DNA from: Clavelina lepadiformis
Taxonomy: Eukaryota > Chordata > Ascidiacea > Aplousobranchia > Clavelinidae
Assembly (NCBI RefSeq): GCF_947623445.1
Contig: NC_135245.1
Location: 4,905,501 to 4,969,500, forward strand
Direction of reading: 5' to 3'
Length of the DNA: 64,000 bases
Part shown: positions 47,393 through 57,105 of the stretch, in pieces
Position numbering within the stretch: position 1 is the stretch's first letter
Layout of the letters: every line of letters starts with the position of its first letter
Program-made: the position numbers and the translations under genes
Notes under the pieces: generated by a model
What the model saw: the letters and a program-made list of their open reading frames with translations, nothing else
Told to the model about the DNA's origin: nothing
The model's database searches: none

Positions 47393-49913
47393 ATGCTGTC
47401 TTTCGTCTTCTGTCTTTCCCTAGCTGCTTGTGGAAGCAGCGCATCTTCAGAAACCGTGGAGGTTTTGAGCGAAGTGAAACGTGATCTCAGGTATAGTGTC
47501 CTGGAGCATTTGAATCTGGAAGAAGCTCCACGATTTACCAAGGAGGATTTCCAAAGCTTTCAAGTTCCGCTTCACATGAAAAAAAAATACGAAGCTCTTT
47601 TATGGAAACACAACATGAGAAAAGATTCAGCAATCCTCAGGAAGAAAAGATCAGAGCCGTCGCTGGCCGGACTTTTCAAATCAGTTCACAAAAATCCAAG
47701 TAAGTTTTTTTAACTGAAAAACACTTTCATTGGTTTAATTTATTTTAACTGAAATGTTTAATAGACTGTTATATCTGACTTAATTAATTGCAATATATCC
47801 TATATTTATTTTGCTAATTACTGACATCAAGCTATTTGGAATAAAAAAGCATTGTTTTTGAGAAACCCGTGAATATAAAAACCGGTGATTTTTTTCTGTT
47901 TTGGGACAGTAAAATAATTTTGAGATTTCATGTTAATATTTTTATATTCTGCAAACCGCGAAAAACCTGCGTCGTGCAGCTGTATCATTGTCATAATATT
48001 TGCTTTGTCTAGACATGTAATCCTCAACCAAGTGACAAGTGTAATCCCTTGTCTGTTTCCACTTATCACAGTCTTTGAAGTGGTCGCCCCAAATAACATC
48101 TCTGTCTGGTCAGTTTTGTGTATTGGCCGACAGTCAGCCGCTGGCTAACGACTATTTGGTCTCGACTAAACAAAAATTCGACTTTATTCGCGCACGAGAT
48201 AATTATAAAGCGCCCGTCGCTTCAATACAACGATCGTAATACATTATTTCTACGGTTATCAACAATATTTCGTTTGTATAAATCATTTTAACCCATTCAG
48301 AAACAATGCTTCTATTGTTTTTAGAAACAATCCTTCTTTTGTTCCTAGAAACAATCGTTCTATTGTTTTCATATAATAGATGCAACACTAAATTGGAAAC
48401 TGTAATTGATAGCGATTTAGTATTCTATTGTTTTCATGACAAAATAAATTAATTTTCTACGAAGCATGAATGCAAGCAATAATTTCATAAAGGATTTTTA
48501 TTGTGATGGATTTTAGACTGCTTTCACGTTTGCTTTGAAAAATTGTTGAAATAAACCAAAAAATTAAAATTAGTTGAGTAAATACAAACAAAACTGTCCA
48601 CCTATAACATTTTAAATTGTATTAAACATTAGCTTATCGAGATGTTTAAATTTTTCCCTATATATGTAGGCCTATGTATATGTTTTTATTTCATTACATT
48701 ATCATAAATGTTTACTTTTAGGTATTTCTGGAAATGTAATTTACACCGACTCGTTTCGTGAAAAACTTCAGTTTGACATGGAGGAAAGGATTCCAGATGG
48801 GAGCAGAATAACAATTGCACAACTTCGATTATTCAAAAAACTTCCCAATTTCCAGAATCGCCTTTCAACCTTTCAACAATTTCGCTCCAGGACAATGACT
48901 AATCGACATGACACCGCAAGACGGCGTGCTCCGAAGGTGAAGCACGCAAGAGTTTCGGTCTATCATACCCTCACCCATGTTGATGGAAGCGAAGAGAGCT
49001 TGCTGATTGATTCCAGGCAAGTACCTATTTAATTGAAAACTTTATATTTCGAAAGACTGTCTTATAAACAAAACCTCAATAATATAAGCAATTAATTACA
49101 TGTTTTCCTTTTCTAACGTAGAATGATAATGGTTAATGGATCCGGGTGGCAGTCATTTGACATCACAGCAGCAGTTAAACAATGGCAAGAACATCCAGTA
49201 AAATACATGACAATCACTTTGGAACTTAGAGTCGATAGTTCGAGACCTGGTCGGGCTGCGGCAGAAGTGGCAAAAATGGTTCGGTTCACTGGGCAGAGAG
49301 TCGATCCTAACTCGCCAAGACGACCGGAGTTGGTCGTATTTACAGAAGAGGAAGAAAAAATTAAGTAAGTAAATTACCATATTAAGTGACATAATTTATT
49401 TATACATTTACTTCCCTGACAAATACTTGTATATTAGCTTTCAAACTTACTTCGAAGATATAAACAATTTATAAGAATCTGTTGTTTATCAGTAATTTTT
49501 CTCTATGTTACTTTTATTTTCTTCAAGTTGAAGCGCTAAGGCTAAAATGACAAAGGGTAACAAATTTCGTTTTTCGTCACAGCACAAATGATTGTAAGCG
49601 GAATTCGAATAGCGAACGTCGAAAATGCTGCAGAGAAAAAAACTACATCAACTTTCGAGAAATGGGCTGGACCCAATACTGGATTATTGAACCGGCCGGG
49701 TACGAGGCGTATAACTGTGCGGGAAGATGTAAAGCAAGTCACCGTAGAGGAAACCAAGGAGCCCCGAGGTCATGTGCTGTTGCGGAAAGTGCACCTTTAC
49801 CGGTTATGTACTTGGTCAAACGGGGAGACTTAACCGAAGTAGAAATATCAGAATTTCCGAACATGATTGTTGAAAAATGCGGTTGCTCTTTAGACAGTGT
49901 CTTTGTTGTTTAA
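47393..49913 (+). CDS. LEFTY: Lefty, TGF-beta family inhibitor of Nodal signalling (391 aa)
   Basis: Exons 47,393-47,699, 48,722-49,016, 49,122-49,364 and 49,583-49,913 (1,176 nt). Signal peptide MLSFVFCLSLAACGSSASS; RKKR convertase site at residues 83-86; propeptide with SLLIDSRMIMVNGSGWQSFD, close to the Lefty signature LIDSR...SGWKAFDVTEAV; mature domain with CC at 297-298, EMGWTQYWIIEPAGYEAYNC, LPVMYLVKRGD and NMIVEKCGC. The Cys used for TGF-beta dimerisation is absent (SCAVAESA), as in Lefty, which works as a monomer. Lefty is secreted, binds Nodal and its co-receptor, and limits Nodal activity in axis and left-right patterning; it is usually a Nodal target. The intron after 49,016 starts with GC. 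Four exons is the usual Lefty structure. Confidence 0.95.
48299..48370. repeat. 24-bp unit, three tandem copies, with paired SOX-type sites, in lefty intron 1
   Basis: The units at 48,299-48,322, 48,323-48,346 and 48,347-48,370 follow AGAAACAAT-NN-TTCTATTG-TTTTT with few changes. Each has an AACAAT core facing an ATTGTT (or TTTGTT) core, that is, two convergent SOX-type motifs about 8 bp apart. Another ATTGTTTTC occurs at about 48,427. The tandem structure is read directly; a regulatory role is inference. Confidence 0.75.
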
Positions 49914-50823
49914 TGTCTTTTTGCCTTTTTGTTCGCTGAAACGTGTTATTTGAGGTTCCATCTATATAAAGTTTTTATTTTCTTTGCATTTTATGTAGTT
50001 TTATTTTATAATTCGAACTTAAACTCGGTTATAGAGTTTTGAAAAAGCAGAAATATTGCCTTAGGAGACAACACGACAGACTATATTTAAAAAACAGCTA
50101 AAGGTCTAATTATGCTGCTATAAATAAATGTGCAGCATCTAGCGCTATAAACACGATAAACGATCACTTTACAACAACAAAAAAACACTTACAGGCACGC
50201 CCCAAGAAAAACGCTACAGTTGTCAAACATTTAGAGTTTGAAAATTCCTATCTTGGAAAGCCAGAACAAATACAGCAAACTATAGTTTATGTCTAATCTT
50301 ACATTTTCAAACCATTCAAATAGAAATAATTTTGAAAATGGAAACTGTAATCGTAAACACCGAAGCATAAGACTTGTTATGGACCAAATGCATCGTGTAT
50401 GCCGTCGACAAACGGCCACGAGCTTTAGATATTGCTAAAAAGATCTGCAAGCGCTGTATACAGTGAGGAAAAAGGCTGTCACTGTTCCTCCGAAAAAAAC
50501 TTTCATTTGAAGCTATTTTTCAAAGATTTCGTGGCCGCGTGACCTCTGGACAGCAATCTGTATTGACTTATCCAATTTTTTCAATAAATTTAAGTGTGTT
50601 CGCCTTCAGGGAGTTACCCCATGTTTTCTTAAAATGGTTTTCGAAAGTTTATCCATGCAGTTGGAGAAACAAATGAGTAGCCTATACCTGACAAAAGTAA
50701 CTACAAATTTACTTGTTTTATCTCGGACAAAATGATGAAAAGGTTGACCAGGAATTAACAAATGGGGCCGGTCTTTTAAAAATAAATTTCATTTCCAAAC
50801 AAAATACTCAAAAGCGTTAACAA
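49914..50823. other. lefty 3' UTR and intergenic stretch
   Basis: The first AATAAA after the stop lies at 50,123-50,128 and may end the lefty transcript. Beyond it I see no gene until the methyltransferase fragment. A sequence with MT-like content further upstream of 50,824 was sought and not found. Confidence 0.5.
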
Positions 50824-50976
50824 ATTGTTTTGAACAACCAGGAGAAAGATTATGACTTAATGGAAGCCTTGATCCGAAAGGTGAAGCGCATATGGAACTT
50901 GGAGTCAGAGGATGAGATAAAGTTAACAATTGAGTTAGATTTTTATTTTTTGCTTTCAACGGTGGAAGAAACTTAA
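50824..50976 (+). pseudogene. 3' fragment of a class I methyltransferase gene
   Basis: About 50 codons in one frame ending in TAA, including NNQEKDYDLMEALIRKVKRI and a LLSTVEET end. They match the C-terminus of the two intact methyltransferases at 55.3 and 57.1 kb (for example DDYNLLEALIKKVERIWDL). The upstream sequence keeps no recognisable methyltransferase motif, no SAM-binding glycine loop, and no acceptor site I trust. It is on the opposite strand from the intact copies, so it looks like a truncated duplicate left by an inversion or partial duplication. Expression is doubtful. The frame itself is undamaged over its length, so loss of the 5' part may be fairly recent. Confidence 0.75.
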
Positions 50977-51318
50977 AAGAGAGGAAAATATTGAGGTAAC
51001 AAATGACCTTTTTAATAAAATGATCAATAAGATGATAAGAGATGCTGTTTACGGTTCTATATTGTTTACAATCTGTTTTTTGTTACATCACTCTGCAAAA
51101 AAATTGTTTCTTAGCCTTTCGCAAAACTGCATCTCTTTTTCGAACTAAGCGTCTTATGTTGCTGGTGAACAAAGTTTTATTTGTTGGGCTCATCTGGTTC
51201 ATAACTACTCACATATGCATGATGTATTGAATATAACTTCATGAAATTTAGACTTATTAAACGCGATAAATTAGGTTAGAATTAATCTTGGGTAAAAAGA
51301 AAAGAATCAGTAGAATGA

Positions 51319-52364
51319 TTAATGATCAGGAAGAATATCAAGAGCTTTCTCACAGAGAGCGTATGCTTTGTAGTGGCATAAGCCATCGTCAGATCGGTAA
51401 TCTCGGCTTTCGGACCAGATAGCGCCGCAATCCTGCCCTTCCCCATGGTCGTCAGGCTGACGGGAGTTCCAATGAGCATGATCAGTTACCGGCGAACCAT
51501 CCACCCATTCCCAGGCACCTTCTTCTTCCTTATCAGACAATCCAATCCAGGTGTAATCGATACTGCGTGGCTTCAAAAGTGCGTAGGAAATTTTCCTGCC
51601 GACAAGGAGGAATGAAAAAAAACTGTGTATTAGAACTTGTTTATTTGTATCAATCTTGTACGAAATACCTGCGCGCTTGGGAATGTTTTTGACTTTCATT
51701 TAACATAAACTGTACAAAACTTGCCATAACTGTAACGCATTATTGGGGTTGTATAATGTACATTTTCCGTATAACTTACAGTCGTATCTGATAGTCCTGG
51801 GCACCATGGACGGCCAAATCTCCACCAAGCCTTTGGCATTCCTCTCTAGCAGCTTGCCATGAAAGTGGGCCGACGACAGTGTACTGATAACCGTTAAGAG
51901 GAATGTACCATCCAGGATATTTTGAACAAATTTCTTCGAAAAAATATTTAAACTGAATTAAAATTAGGCTAATTTCGGCTTTATTGGAATCAAAGTTTCA
52001 AGATGATTCCCATTTTTACCTTGGGTTAAGTAATCCAACACCTGGGCGTTTGCGGTTGTTGCTCTTTTGAGATCTTCGAGTTGTTCGAATATATCCGAAG
52101 AAATACCTTAATGTTAAATAAGACAAAAAAAATTTGAAATGGCTACAGGTTAAAGACATGTAAGACTTAAGAAATAAGTTACACGGCAACCCCAGTTACT
52201 ATACAGACTGAACATTGCACTAAATACTTACGTCTAGAGACTTCTGTTTCAATATAGTCGTCAATGGTACTGCAAATAGAACAATCTTTTTTACCAGCGT
52301 CAGAGTGAGAGATCCTTTGTGATAAAATTAAAGCCATTAGACAGGTAATCTTCCTGAAATCCAT
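51319..52364 (-). CDS. secreted C-type lectin domain protein (216 aa)
   Basis: Minus-strand exons 52,364-52,232, 52,106-52,020, 51,933-51,780 and 51,595-51,319 (651 nt, phases consistent). Signal peptide MDFRKITCLMALILSQRISHS; a short Cys pair (KKDCSICS); a neck of about 30 residues (SSDIFEQLEDLKRATTANAQ) that may form a coiled coil; then a C-type lectin domain: CSKYPGWYIPLNGYQY, SWQAAREECQRLGGDLAV, YTWIGLSDKEEEGAWEWVDG, QPD at residues 171-173, and CGAIWSESR...DDGLCHYKAYALCEK. QPD usually goes with galactose-type binding. The WND motif is altered (SDD). Likely an innate-immune or matrix lectin acting outside the cell. TTTATT at about 51,177 is a possible poly(A) signal. Confidence 0.92.
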
Positions 52365-53343
52365 TTTACAATCAGTTGTATGATATAGTGTAAGGTGTAA
52401 GCAGACGATATGCTAAGTCCCTCAGCATCCCAAACACTGTCATGCAATGTTTTGATGTCTGTGGCTTATACAGACGCTTATATAACTTTCAGAACGTGTT
52501 TAAATTCCCAAATGTTTGCGGAATGCTTTCGCTATGAATAACACCGTCTGGACATGATTAAAATTCGTGATATAAATCTGAACAGTTCAGACACGAAAAG
52601 TTGTATTATTAATGATATTATCTGCTAATAACCGGCAAAAATTATCCCCTTATCACGCGCAACCAATCCAGCTGTCACAATTTTGTCCATATTTGGATTA
52701 ATGTCGGGATGATGAAGACATTTTTTTTAAGTCAGATGAGTTTTTACACAGCAACTTCTCTGCAAGACCAACAACTAGATTAAAAATTACCTTCGTGAAA
52801 TGCCAAGATTTTGCTGCAATTAATTGATGAAATAGCATACGTAGATTTTAAGGGCTGCAAAGAATAATCTCTTTGATTCCAACACATACACCTCGACGAT
52901 ATGATGCTATCTTAGAATCCATCGACATCAAATTTCTATTGAACAGGTTTTCATGTGTTGGCTTGAAAGCAGAGTGGTTAGATCGCTGGGCTGGCAATAA
53001 TGCGGCCTGTGTTCAATATGGTTTAATGCTCCTGGTGAACAGTTTCAAATTCGGCCAAAACGACATAAAAATCAAAAACACCAATAAAAATATGTTTGGT
53101 TTTTGAAACTTGCGAAAAGGCTAGCTCAGTAACCGCAGCTCGAGAGATAGGAAACAGAGACTTTCCTCAGGTCTGAGCATAAACATTATGATACCATTAC
53201 CACATTCTTTGTTAGTGTAAATTAACTTGTGATGCAAAAGTTTTATTGGTGCTCTCCGCAAAATAATGCCCAAATTTTGAATCAAAATAGATTGTTCCTG
53301 TATTAACCCTATCCTAACCAGGCTCGCGACTTTACTATTTTAA
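52365..53343. other. intergenic region upstream of the lectin
   Basis: It should contain the lectin promoter, but I see no clear TATA box. The only structured item is a tRNA-like stretch at about 52,965-53,028. A 77-codon open frame over it (52,873-53,106) has no family resemblance and is probably chance. Confidence 0.45.
52965..53028 (+). repeat. decayed tRNA-like sequence or SINE head
   Basis: GTGGTTAGATCGCTGG resembles a pol III A box with D-arm. It is followed by GGGCTGGCAATAATGCGGCC where an anticodon arm would be, and TGTGTTCAATATGG where a B box (GGTTCAAATCC-like) would be. The spacing fits a tRNA, but the T-arm and acceptor stem do not pair, so it is not a working tRNA. A tRNA pseudogene or a SINE 5' end are both possible. 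Confidence 0.4.
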
Positions 53344-53899
53344 CAGCCCATTCGTCAAGGATTAGCCCATAGGAAAGGGAAAAAGGAATGCACGGATTTA
53401 GCCATTGGTATGGGCTGAAAGGAATAATTCCATCTTTTAAAGTAATTATTGTAAGGCTAATCGTGTTGGAATGAGTAATCCATTTTGTCGCATACGGCTA
53501 TTCTAATGCCCACAAGCCTTATAGATAGCCTGTTAGCAGTCTATGACGCAGTATCCGTTAATACTTTGTGCAAGGCCATTCCAACGGTTGTAACTGCAGT
53601 ACCAATGCCATTTGCACAGAGAAACCTATGCTATATGCTAAACTAACCAGTAATCACACTGTACTATACTGTAGTTCGTATCAACACAACAGCCTATAGA
53701 TGTCAATAATGTACAGCAGTAGCCTTCACCGTACAATGACCAGCGATAGTTTCACATAAAATGGATTACTCATTCGAACACGATTAGCCTTTCAACAATT
53801 ACTTTAAAAGATGGAATTATTCCTTTCAGTCCATACGAATGGCTAATCCGTGCATTCCTTTTTTGCTTTCCTATGGGCTAATCCTTGACGAAGCGGGTG
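53344..53899. mobile_element. foldback MITE (556 bp) with arms of about 140 bp
   Basis: The left arm (about 53,344-53,486) and right arm (about 53,758-53,899) are inverted copies that agree at most positions, including CGTCAAGGATTAGCCCATAG at the left end. The ends begin CAGCCC at the left and CACCCG at the right (read inward). ATTTTAA flanks both ends directly (53,337-53,343 and 53,900-53,906), giving a 7-8-bp target duplication. The 270-bp centre has no frame. CA(G) ends and the duplication length suggest hAT, but the long arms are unusual and the class is not certain. It lies between the lectin and the first methyltransferase. Confidence 0.8.
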
Positions 53900-55253
53900 A
53901 TTTTAACTAGGTGTGGCTGACCCCGCACACACATTTTCAATCGTTAATTACTAGAAAACTATACGTCGTAAAATGATCGGATTTTTACAGGTTAGTAGAA
54001 AAATCATCTGGCTTCCTGTATACATCATAATTGTAAAACTAAAGAAAGTGAATTTAGTGTAAATTAACTATTTCTAAAAGTGACACATTTCTAGAAATTT
54101 TTCTTGTTACGCCGCTCCCCCGCTGTGCGGAAAACCAGCTGACCGCGAGAAGAGAACGCAAGAGAATAGTTAGTCGAGTTATTGGTGCGTAAATGAGTAA
54201 TACGCTTCAATGCGGAGAGAGAGCAAAATTATGAAAACATCACAATATCTCAAAAATTACAAAATCCAACTTTATCAAACAAACATGGACAGATTGCTGA
54301 ACATTTTTTAGGAAAAGTCACCAAATTTCAAGTTTCTACAGCAAACAATGCAACTGTACGCCACGTTTTTCTGTGACTGTGTGCGGGGGAGGCCAAGCCT
54401 AGTTAAAGTAGGGTTACGTTAACACATCTCGCAATTAGCTTATCAGCAGGCCATTTCCTCATCTGACAGCAAGGATGTAAGAAGAATATAGAAACCCAAC
54501 TTAACTTGGAGCTCTATCTCATTCATACTTTAAACCTCAAATCTTCATTGTACTTGTCATGAAACCGCTTCTTCAAGTGTGAATGATGGTTCGTCGCCAG
54601 AAAAAAACCGCTAAGCAACTTTTGTATAACAGAACATTTTTTATACGTGTTGTGTGTTGTGCTCACAAAATGTACACATGTATAAACTATGATACAAAAG
54701 AACAGAAAACATGGCTGCAAGTCTTACAACAAATGCACCTTGAGCATTGATATTGTTTTCTCGCTCGGGGTCACCAGCCACTTCAAATATTATGCACCGA
54801 AATAATTATTGTTTATATAACCAACTTGGCCTTTAATAGACAAAAAACCTTAAGAAATGCATCGTTATTGATGGGATAATAATTAATATACATAGATATT
54901 AACAAATAACCAACATTTCAGCAACTCATAAGCGATTTATCGTTACAAATGGTTAACAAACAAACGAATGGTTAACAAACAAACCTATATGAGTTACTGA
55001 AATACTTTATATATATATATATTTTATATTTGGATAAAAAAGTAAAACCACATGAAGAAATACATAGTTCATTCAGTGTTTAAAAAATAAGGACAATAAA
55101 TTTCATTTTTACCAGTTAAATGTTTGCTGCCAGACAACCCAAGCGAAAAATAATTCCATTTGCAATATTAATAAAATTGGTATAGGTTAAGTCTTAAAAA
55201 TGACAATGAAATTGTACAATCCATAAAGGACATCTTATGCCATGCTATGATGA
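53900..55253. other. intergenic region 3' of the first methyltransferase
   Basis: AT-rich, no gene. It contains the inverted repeat at 54,915-55,003 and a TA dinucleotide run near 55,008-55,022. No clear poly(A) signal for the methyltransferase was found on the minus strand close to its stop. Confidence 0.45.
54915..55003. repeat. 16-bp inverted repeat enclosing an 18-bp direct repeat
   Basis: ATTTCAGCAACTCATA (54,915-54,930) and TATGAGTTACTGAAAT (54,988-55,003) pair at 15 of 16 positions. Between them AATGGTTAACAAACAAAC occurs twice in tandem, separated by a single G. This could be a tiny MITE or a chance stem-loop; no target duplication was identified. Confidence 0.55.
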
Positions 55254-56147
55254 TTAAGTTCCTTTCTTAGTAAAAAGAAAAATATTAACTTCAAACTTGA
55301 CTTGTAATTTTGTCTCATGCTCTGGCTTCAAGTCCCATATCCGTTCCACTTTTTTAATCAAGGCTTCCAGTAAATTATAGTCGTCCTGGTTGTCTAAAAG
55401 AACATCAGCAAACCACTCCCTAATTGATTTTTTTCGCTTTAGCAACTCGTGATACTTCGCCGAGGATCTAAAGAAACCACGAAGTTGATCTATTGACCAA
55501 ATTTTAGTCAGTATTAAACTTTTGTGTTTTGTTTTTGTGAAAGGAATTGACTGATAAAAGTGGTCACCATACACGGAACCGCGTACTTGTTTCTCACGCT
55601 CCGCGTCATGGTTGGGTCCCAGGTAAATAAGTTTTGCAAGCAAATCATTGGTGACCTTTATCAGGTCATCATTTTTGTCTCCAACTGGATGAACTTCAGA
55701 AAACCAGTATCCGAACTCGGTGAAACATCCCGAAGGCTTTAGAACACGCTTAACTTCGTCAAAAAACTTCGGTAAGTCAGACCAGTGAATAGAAGATCCA
55801 CAGGTTATCAGATCAACACTTTGTTCCGCAACGTTCAGTTCTTCGGCTTTGCCTACAAGATACGTGATATGTTGATGAGTGTTTTGTTCCGTTGCCAGAC
55901 GAATTTGTTCCTCGCAAATATCAACTCCTACAATTTTATTGAAATGTGCGGATAATAAATCCGTCGCTTGACCGCTTCCACAACCGACATCGACCATAAA
56001 ATCAAATTTCTTTGTGGCATCGGGATTGTCTTGCTGATTTCGCAAATATTCCAAGACGACTTTTGCTACTTCTTCAGAATATTTCGGGCGAAATCGTAAA
56101 TACGCTTCAGCCACATCTTTTTGGTTATAAAAAATATCCGTTTCCAT
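55254..56147 (-). CDS. class I SAM-dependent methyltransferase, copy 1 (297 aa, single exon)
   Basis: An intronless minus-strand gene. It opens METDIFYNQKDVAEAYLRFR, a start shared with copy 2. Methyltransferase motif I is VDVGCGSGQATD (residues 52-63); the ribose-binding acidic end of strand 2 is VGVDICEEQI; motif II lies in VDLITCGSSIHWSD; and LKPSGCFTEFGYW follows (post-II). This is the Methyltransf_11/UbiE-like fold that donates methyl from S-adenosylmethionine to small molecules. The substrate is unknown; family relatives in animals are mostly uncharacterised. No signal peptide, so probably cytosolic. The C-terminal third (KKVERIWDLKPEHETKL) is specific to this small family. Copy 2 is next door in the same orientation, and a truncated copy lies at 50.8 kb. 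Confidence 0.92.
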   Translation of the reverse strand: METDIFYNQKDVAEAYLRFRPKYSEEVAKVVLEYLRNQQDNPDATKKFDFMVDVGCGSGQATDLLSAHFNKIVGVDICEEQIRLATEQNTHQHITYLVGKAEELNVAEQSVDLITCGSSIHWSDLPKFFDEVKRVLKPSGCFTEFGYWFSEVHPVGDKNDDLIKVTNDLLAKLIYLGPNHDAEREKQVRGSVYGDHFYQSIPFTKTKHKSLILTKIWSIDQLRGFFRSSAKYHELLKRKKSIREWFADVLLDNQDDYNLLEALIKKVERIWDLKPEHETKLQVKFEVNIFLFTKKGT

Positions 56148-56587
56148 TGTTATTTCTGGTAAAAATACCTAGACCTCTACCAAACAGGTGAGAGTTGTGA
56201 TTGGCTAAAATCTGTTTCAAAATATTTAAAAAAATTAATGGTTGCTTTATGGTATAAAATCACAAAAAATATTACGCAAGTGTTGCATCGTTATACCCAT
56301 TTGTATAGCATTCCAAACAGTTAACTATTTTATAACAGGTATCTTGCTTAACTAAGTAGCCTAGGGTGGAAAAAGTGAAGAAACGGAATAATCCGATGAC
56401 GCGAGAAACTGAAAATGGCCTTAGTCAGCTACAACAGCAATAGGCCAACAAGTTTTACATTAATAATTGAATCAACATACAAAGTACGACTGCACAGCAT
56501 CTTCTTACTAAGAAGAAGTTTAAACTAAGGATCAGGTTGATAGGGCAAGCACCGCCAAAATTGATTTACTAACAAGTCTATCTCTTT
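56148..56587. other. upstream region of methyltransferase copy 1
   Basis: No gene. AT-rich; should contain the promoter of the minus-strand gene starting at 56,147. It ends at a TTAA-flanked MITE. Confidence 0.45.
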
Positions 56588-56591
56588 TTAA

Positions 56592-57029
56592 GGAGGCGTC
56601 AAACACCTAAGACTAAGATCTTTATGAATTTGTTGGACGTCCTACGTAGGGCTTTAAAAAACATGTTTAGACCAATCAGAATGCAGCATGGTTGTAGTTG
56701 TTTTCTAGCCTGGGAAATACTCTAGCAGTTGGCGTGCTTCAATGTCCCAGGTCGCGGGCAGAATTATGCCAAAAATTAGCATGAAACTAGATAACACTGA
56801 GTTTTTTTAGACCAAAAATTCTAGTGTTTTTTGCGCCTCTGTAAAAAAGGTTTGAGTCATGTTTTTTTGATGGCATTTTATGGAATGGTAGTTCAAAGCT
56901 TACTAAATTGACATGCAAAATTCCAGAGAGCCCAATGGAGGATTTTTTGAGTAATCAGTCTTTTAGTAAATATACTGTATAATAAAACAAACAAAAATTT
57001 TATGGCATTTTTTGGTGTTTGACGCCACC
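56592..57029. mobile_element. TTAA-target MITE (438 bp), Kolobok- or piggyBac-like
   Basis: The left end GGAGGCGTCAAACACC and the right end GGTGTTTGACGCCACC are inverted repeats matching at 15 of 16 positions. Both are flanked by TTAA (56,588-56,591 and 57,030-57,033). TTAA duplications occur in piggyBac and Kolobok elements; GG-starting ends favour Kolobok. No transposase frame, so non-autonomous. It sits between the two methyltransferase copies, 76 bp past the stop of copy 2. Confidence 0.8.
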
Positions 57030-57105
57030 TTAAGATACGGGCTTCGGAAACGAAAAAGCAGAAGTTATGCAAGTTAGTAGGCTATATGGCATATCTAGCA
57101 ACGAG

